Below, piece after piece: positions 24,413 to 27,556 of a stretch of 27,556 nt of DNA. Numbering within the stretch: the stretch's first letter is position 1; each line of letters begins with the position of its first letter. The notes beneath the pieces are model-generated. The model worked only from the letters and a program-made list of their open reading frames with translations. It did not search any database and was not told the DNA's origin. Made by a program: the position numbers and the translations under genes. This DNA is from Massilia sp. (lineage in GTDB: Bacteria > Pseudomonadota > Gammaproteobacteria > Burkholderiales > Burkholderiaceae_D), in NCBI GenBank assembly GCA_028291845.1, contig JAQGNM010000564.1, positions 1 through 27,556 on the forward strand, written 5' to 3'.

Positions 24413-25186
24413 TCATTCGCTCAGGCTAGGCACGATTCGGGCAATTGCCTCCGCTGTCACCCGGCTTTCACCCACGAAAATGCCTTCCGTCGTGATAAGT
24501 ACGGTGAGTAACAACGACACACCCAAGGTAACCCCGCCCACGTAGGCAAACATTTTTGGCAGTGGACTCTGGAACCAGCCAAACACGGTGAGCAGCGCAA
24601 TTGCACTCAGAAGGGCCTGCCAGAAATAGAGCGGCAGGAACAGGCGGCTGGCGGAAAGCCGCGCTTCGCGCACATCGGACATCTGGGTCAGCGTGCCCAG
24701 CACCTCGGCGCGTGCAAGTTGCTGCAATGGCGTTTTCGGATCCAGTTGACGGCAGCCTTGGACAAGAATCGTCAGCAGGTCGGAGGTGGCTTCGCTGCGC
24801 TGCCCGCGAGCCAACAGAGGCCATTCGTCATTGACGGTCGACACGGCATAGAGTTTGAGATTTTCCCGCAGCCCGAGCGCATCATCGCCACCGAAGCCGG
24901 CCAGGGCGCGGTTGAGCTTGAAAATGATGGTCGCCTCGCGCGCCACCAGGTCTTCCACGGAGCGATGGTCCCCCTGTACCCGCACCAGGCAGAACGCCAG
25001 CAGCAGCATTGTCACTGAGGTAAACAGTTTGAACGACTCTTCCGCCCCCTTGGCCAGGTGCTCGCCAGGTGCCAGAGCGAATTTCCAGCGGATGAGGAAG
25101 GGCACCACGGTCGATACCGCCAGGCCGAGGCTGACAATCAGAATGCCAATGTGAAAATTAGATAGGGTGTGCAGCCAGTTGAGCAT
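24413..25186 (-). CDS. Four-helix membrane protein, DUF4239/bestrophin-like
   Basis: The 257-residue product has four membrane helices, near residues 12-33, 53-70, 182-205 and 212-236, with a soluble helical region of about 110 residues between the second and third. The stretch after helix two (VQGDHRSVEDLVAREATIIF, 70-89) is typical of DUF4239-like proteins, which are distantly related to bestrophin channels. No function is established. The start is the ATG at 25186 with AGGGG about 11 bases upstream; the GTG at 25225 is an alternative but lies against a strong hairpin. It sits between the exoprotein and the secretin operon on the same strand. Confidence 0.68.
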   Translation of the reverse strand: MLNWLHTLSNFHIGILIVSLGLAVSTVVPFLIRWKFALAPGEHLAKGAEESFKLFTSVTMLLLAFCLVRVQGDHRSVEDLVAREATIIFKLNRALAGFGGDDALGLRENLKLYAVSTVNDEWPLLARGQRSEATSDLLTILVQGCRQLDPKTPLQQLARAEVLGTLTQMSDVREARLSASRLFLPLYFWQALLSAIALLTVFGWFQSPLPKMFAYVGGVTLGVSLLLTVLITTEGIFVGESRVTAEAIARIVPSLSE

Positions 25187-25225
25187 GATGAGGTTAACCC
25201 CTTGTTTGTGTGAGTGATAAAGCAC

Positions 25226-25267
25226 GGCAGTGCGCCATGCGCACCTGTGTGCGCATGGCGCACTGCC
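25226..25267 (-). terminator. Strong 19-bp stem hairpin after the exoprotein gene
   Basis: Positions 25226-25244 and 25249-25267 are perfect inverted repeats of 19 bases around a four-base loop. On the minus strand the hairpin follows the exoprotein stop (25303) by 35 bases and is followed by GTGCTTTATC, only weakly T-rich. It is probably a terminator or mRNA-stabilising stem that separates expression of the exoprotein from the DUF4239-like gene. Confidence 0.65.
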
Positions 25268-25302
25268 TGAGTTTGAGTGACGGACGTTTCATATCGAATG
25301 GA

Positions 25303-27556
25303 TCAAGGAATCATGAAGAGGTTGATCATGTTGATGAAGTTGACCGTTTCCAGGTTCTCGGAGTATTCGGAAACAGCGCGAGAACGTGCAGCATTGCCGG
25401 CCGCCGAATTGCTCCGCCACGGCAGTTGGTGGAAGCTCTCGGTCATGATGTCAGCGGGCGCCCCCACGGATCCCGCGGCTTGGGCCTGCGCCAGGACGGC
25501 CACTGCCGCATCGGCTTCAGCCGGCGAGCAGGCACCGTCGCACAACGGGGGCACGATGAGAAGTGCGTTTGAGCCCGCACTGCCGAGTGGCAGATTGCCC
25601 CTGCCAGGACTTGCACCGACCCGGCCAAGCATGGCGGCGGAAATTACACCGGCGTTTGTCCCCCCGGCCAACCGTGCAGCGGCACGGGCCGCCGCCATCA
25701 ACTTCGCCTGCGCCAGGATAGAGTTGCGGGCCTCGGCTTGCCGCGCAGTGCGAGCCGCATCGGCCGCTTTCTTGTCGCCCTTGGCTTTACCGTCCGCTTT
25801 GCTGGCCACTTTGGTATCTGCCTTGCGGGCGTCCTCGGCTTTGCCAGCCGCTTTGCCAGCCGCTTGGGCGTCTGCTTTGTCGCCGTCTTTGGCTTTGCTG
25901 GCCTGTTTGCTGGTCGCTTTCGCATTTGCTTTGCTGGCCTGTTTGCTGGTCGCTTTCGCATTTGCCTTGCCGCCATCCTTGCTGGCTGCGGCGCTTGCCG
26001 CCTTTGGAGCTGCGCTGCTGCCAGACGAGTCGCCACTCTTGACAGCGGGCGCAGACTCTCCCGCCGAACCGGAAACACTGGAACTGCTTGCAGCGCTTGA
26101 ACTGCTCGCAGCATCTGCACTGCTGGCACCACCGGTAGCGTCGGTAGCACCTGCACTGCTTGCATCGCCTGAGCTACCTGGAGCGGCCGAACTGCCGGAA
26201 CCACCGGCTGCATCCGGTGCACCTGAACTGCTTGCCGTGCCTAAACTACTCGGAGCGCCCGAGGTAGTTGGACTAACCGAAGCAAGCGAGGCGCCGGGCG
26301 GGGCAGGCAAAACAAGTACCGGTGCTGGTATCAGCACGGGGGACCGCGTTATGGTGCTGGAGGTGTTGCTCGCCAAGGTCACCGCATAGTTGGCGCCGCC
26401 GTTCCCATCATCGACGGCGACCCCTGAGACATAGACCGTCTTGTTCGACCCGACGCTGGCGTCGGCAAAGGCGAAGCTGCCGCCGCTGAGGGTGTCGCCG
26501 GCGAATAATTTGCCCCCGATGACGACCGGCGTGCCCACAGCCGAGCGGCTGCCATCGTACGTCTTGCTGATGGCGCTGGTGCTCAGGGTCAGACTGGCTG
26601 GTGTCACATCGACCGTCTGCGTGCCGCTGCTGAAGCTGTAGTTGCTCGCCAGCCCGGTACCGTCTCCCAGCGTCAGCGTGCCCAGGGTGACCGCCTTGGC
26701 GGCCCCTACATTCTTGCTCGCTACAGTGCCACTTCCGCTCAGTGTGAGCGTCTCGCTACCTACCAGGGAACCGACCGTCAAGACGCCCGCCGACACGTTC
26801 GCCGTGCCGTCGTAAAGTCGACTGCCGCTAAGGCTGACAGTCTTCGGTGTGATGTGGGCAACTACAGTCTGGCCGGCGCCCAGACTGTAGTTGCTGGCCA
26901 GACCGCCGCTGCCATTGATCAGCGTGGCGCTGGCGACCGTCACCAGGTTGGCGGTGCTCACATCTTTTGTATTAAAGCTGCCGCTGGCGGTCGCTGTCAC
27001 GCTTTCGCCGCTGACCAGATCAGCGGCGTTGATCGCCAGCGTTGGTGCCGCGTTCCGGCCACCGTCGTACACCTTGTCGGCGGCTGCGGCCGTAGCGCTC
27101 AGCACCTTTGCATTGATGGCGCCCGGCACGCTAGCGATGGCCGGTTGCGCGGCCAGCACGTAGTCGCTCGCTGCCGATACCACCAAGTTGTTGCTGCTGC
27201 TACCGTCTTTCGCGCCGCTGCCGCTGCTGCTCAAGACGCCGAGCGCCACGTTGCCGCTGGCCCCAACGCTGCTGGCGGAGGCGACGTGGGCCGAGTTGTA
27301 GTTCAGGCTCAGGCCACTGGTGTCCAGGGTGAGTGCGTCTCCGGCGACCGCGCCGCTGACGCTGCCGTTTACGCTCGCCCCGCTTGCCGTGGTGCCGTCA
27401 TAGGTCCTGGTCAGCGTGCCGCCGATGCTCGCCGTGGCACTCAACGGCGCTGCGCTGATCGCCGCCGTCACATCCTTGGCGCTGGCGTCGAGCACGTAGT
27501 CGCTCGTCAAGCCGGTACCGGTCACGCCGCTGATCGCCAGTCCCGAGACCGTCACC
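25303..27556 (-). CDS. YDG-repeat filamentous exoprotein/adhesin, 3' part
   Basis: Only the last 750 residues are in the window; the frame stays open to the edge, so the 5' end, and probably a secretion domain, lie outside. The visible part has four YDG-type beta-rich repeats (TYDG, VYDG, LYDG, TYDG near residues 52, 163, 248 and 333 of the visible protein; the last three are exactly 85 residues apart), typical of large filamentous-haemagglutinin-like adhesins of two-partner secretion. After about residue 405 comes a Ser/Gly/Ala-rich, then Lys/Ala-rich low-complexity stretch, a conserved-looking segment with CDGACSPAEADAAVAVLAQA, and a short hydrophobic tail ending INMINLFMIP. It is the likely cargo of the adjacent system, but the partner transporter is not visible. 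Confidence 0.83.
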   Translation of the reverse strand, partial: VTVSGLAISGVTGTGLTSDYVLDASAKDVTAAISAAPLSATASIGGTLTRTYDGTTASGASVNGSVSGAVAGDALTLDTSGLSLNYNSAHVASASSVGASGNVALGVLSSSGSGAKDGSSSNNLVVSAASDYVLAAQPAIASVPGAINAKVLSATAAAADKVYDGGRNAAPTLAINAADLVSGESVTATASGSFNTKDVSTANLVTVASATLINGSGGLASNYSLGAGQTVVAHITPKTVSLSGSRLYDGTANVSAGVLTVGSLVGSETLTLSGSGTVASKNVGAAKAVTLGTLTLGDGTGLASNYSFSSGTQTVDVTPASLTLSTSAISKTYDGSRSAVGTPVVIGGKLFAGDTLSGGSFAFADASVGSNKTVYVSGVAVDDGNGGANYAVTLASNTSSTITRSPVLIPAPVLVLPAPPGASLASVSPTTSGAPSSLGTASSSGAPDAAGGSGSSAAPGSSGDASSAGATDATGGASSADAASSSSAASSSSVSGSAGESAPAVKSGDSSGSSAAPKAASAAASKDGGKANAKATSKQASKANAKATSKQASKAKDGDKADAQAAGKAAGKAEDARKADTKVASKADGKAKGDKKAADAARTARQAEARNSILAQAKLMAAARAAARLAGGTNAGVISAAMLGRVGASPGRGNLPLGSAGSNALLIVPPLCDGACSPAEADAAVAVLAQAQAAGSVGAPADIMTESFHQLPWRSNSAAGNAARSRAVSEYSENLETVNFINMINLFMIP
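25892..25963 (-). repeat. Perfect 36-bp tandem duplication in the exoprotein gene
   Basis: Positions 25892-25927 and 25928-25963 are identical. They encode two copies of a 12-residue Lys/Ala/Ser unit (KANAKATSKQAS). The unit length is a multiple of three, so copy changes would keep the frame. Confidence 0.85.

Noticed and set aside
25226..25267. Inverted repeat considered as an insertion-sequence end or attachment site
   Set aside because: It is a single hairpin with a four-base loop, with no transposase or integrase beside it; a terminator or mRNA stem is simpler.
25277..26389. 370-codon Ala/Leu-rich frame on the plus strand
   Set aside because: It is the complement of the Ser/Ala/Lys low-complexity part of the exoprotein; its apparent hydrophobic repeats are a by-product of that composition.

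Overview
The window looks like a piece of chromosome from a high-GC betaproteobacterium, most probably of the family Oxalobacteraceae (Massilia, Duganella, Janthinobacterium or a relative). I infer this from the codon usage and protein flavour of PssA, the Mce-type transporter and the VanZ protein, and from the large YDG-type exoprotein. No rRNA, tRNA, CRISPR array or intact insertion sequence was seen.

Positions 1-7767 read rightwards. A strong sigma70-type promoter at 46-74 points left, out of the window. A cobalamin-binding-type radical SAM protein comes next (272-1750). It is followed by a compact Mla/Mce-type lipid transport operon: a STAS-permease fusion, an ATPase, an MCE protein and an auxiliary lipoprotein. 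The genes overlap or nearly touch, and a VanZ-family membrane protein is translationally overlapped at the end. A thioredoxin-like [2Fe-2S] ferredoxin and a small alpha/beta hydrolase follow.

Positions 7768-17022 hold envelope and housekeeping genes. There is a D,D-carboxypeptidase with a promoter and a terminator-like hairpin in its leader, then an aldo/keto reductase paired with a CsoR/FrmR-family regulator that lacks most of the usual metal ligands. PssA lies on the minus strand. A CAP-domain lipoprotein is followed closely by an orphan Hpt protein, then a tiny zinc-ribbon protein and a DUF1439 lipoprotein on the minus strand. A membrane-anchored alpha/beta hydrolase converges on, and overlaps, a two-gene glycosyltransferase operon (GT9 then GT4).

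Positions 17023-17718 are a scar-like intergenic stretch. It holds several inverted repeats, a possible 50-codon small ORF with a good ribosome binding site, and a decayed 3' end of an IS5-type transposase. This looks like a junction between conserved chromosome and an accessory block.

Positions 17719-27556 are the most interesting part, and all of it reads leftwards. In transcription order it contains a YDG-repeat exoprotein/adhesin (5' end outside the window), a strong hairpin, a four-helix DUF4239-like membrane protein, an upstream regulatory region, a TPR protein fused to a secretin domain, a pentapeptide-repeat protein fused to a periplasmic solute-binding domain, a 7TMR-DISM-type sensor histidine kinase and an OmpR-type response regulator. 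The last four genes form one tight operon. My inference is an outer-membrane export or surface-display system controlled by a periplasmic sensor and two-component pair. No secretion ATPase or inner-membrane platform is in view, so the secretin appears to be an orphan.
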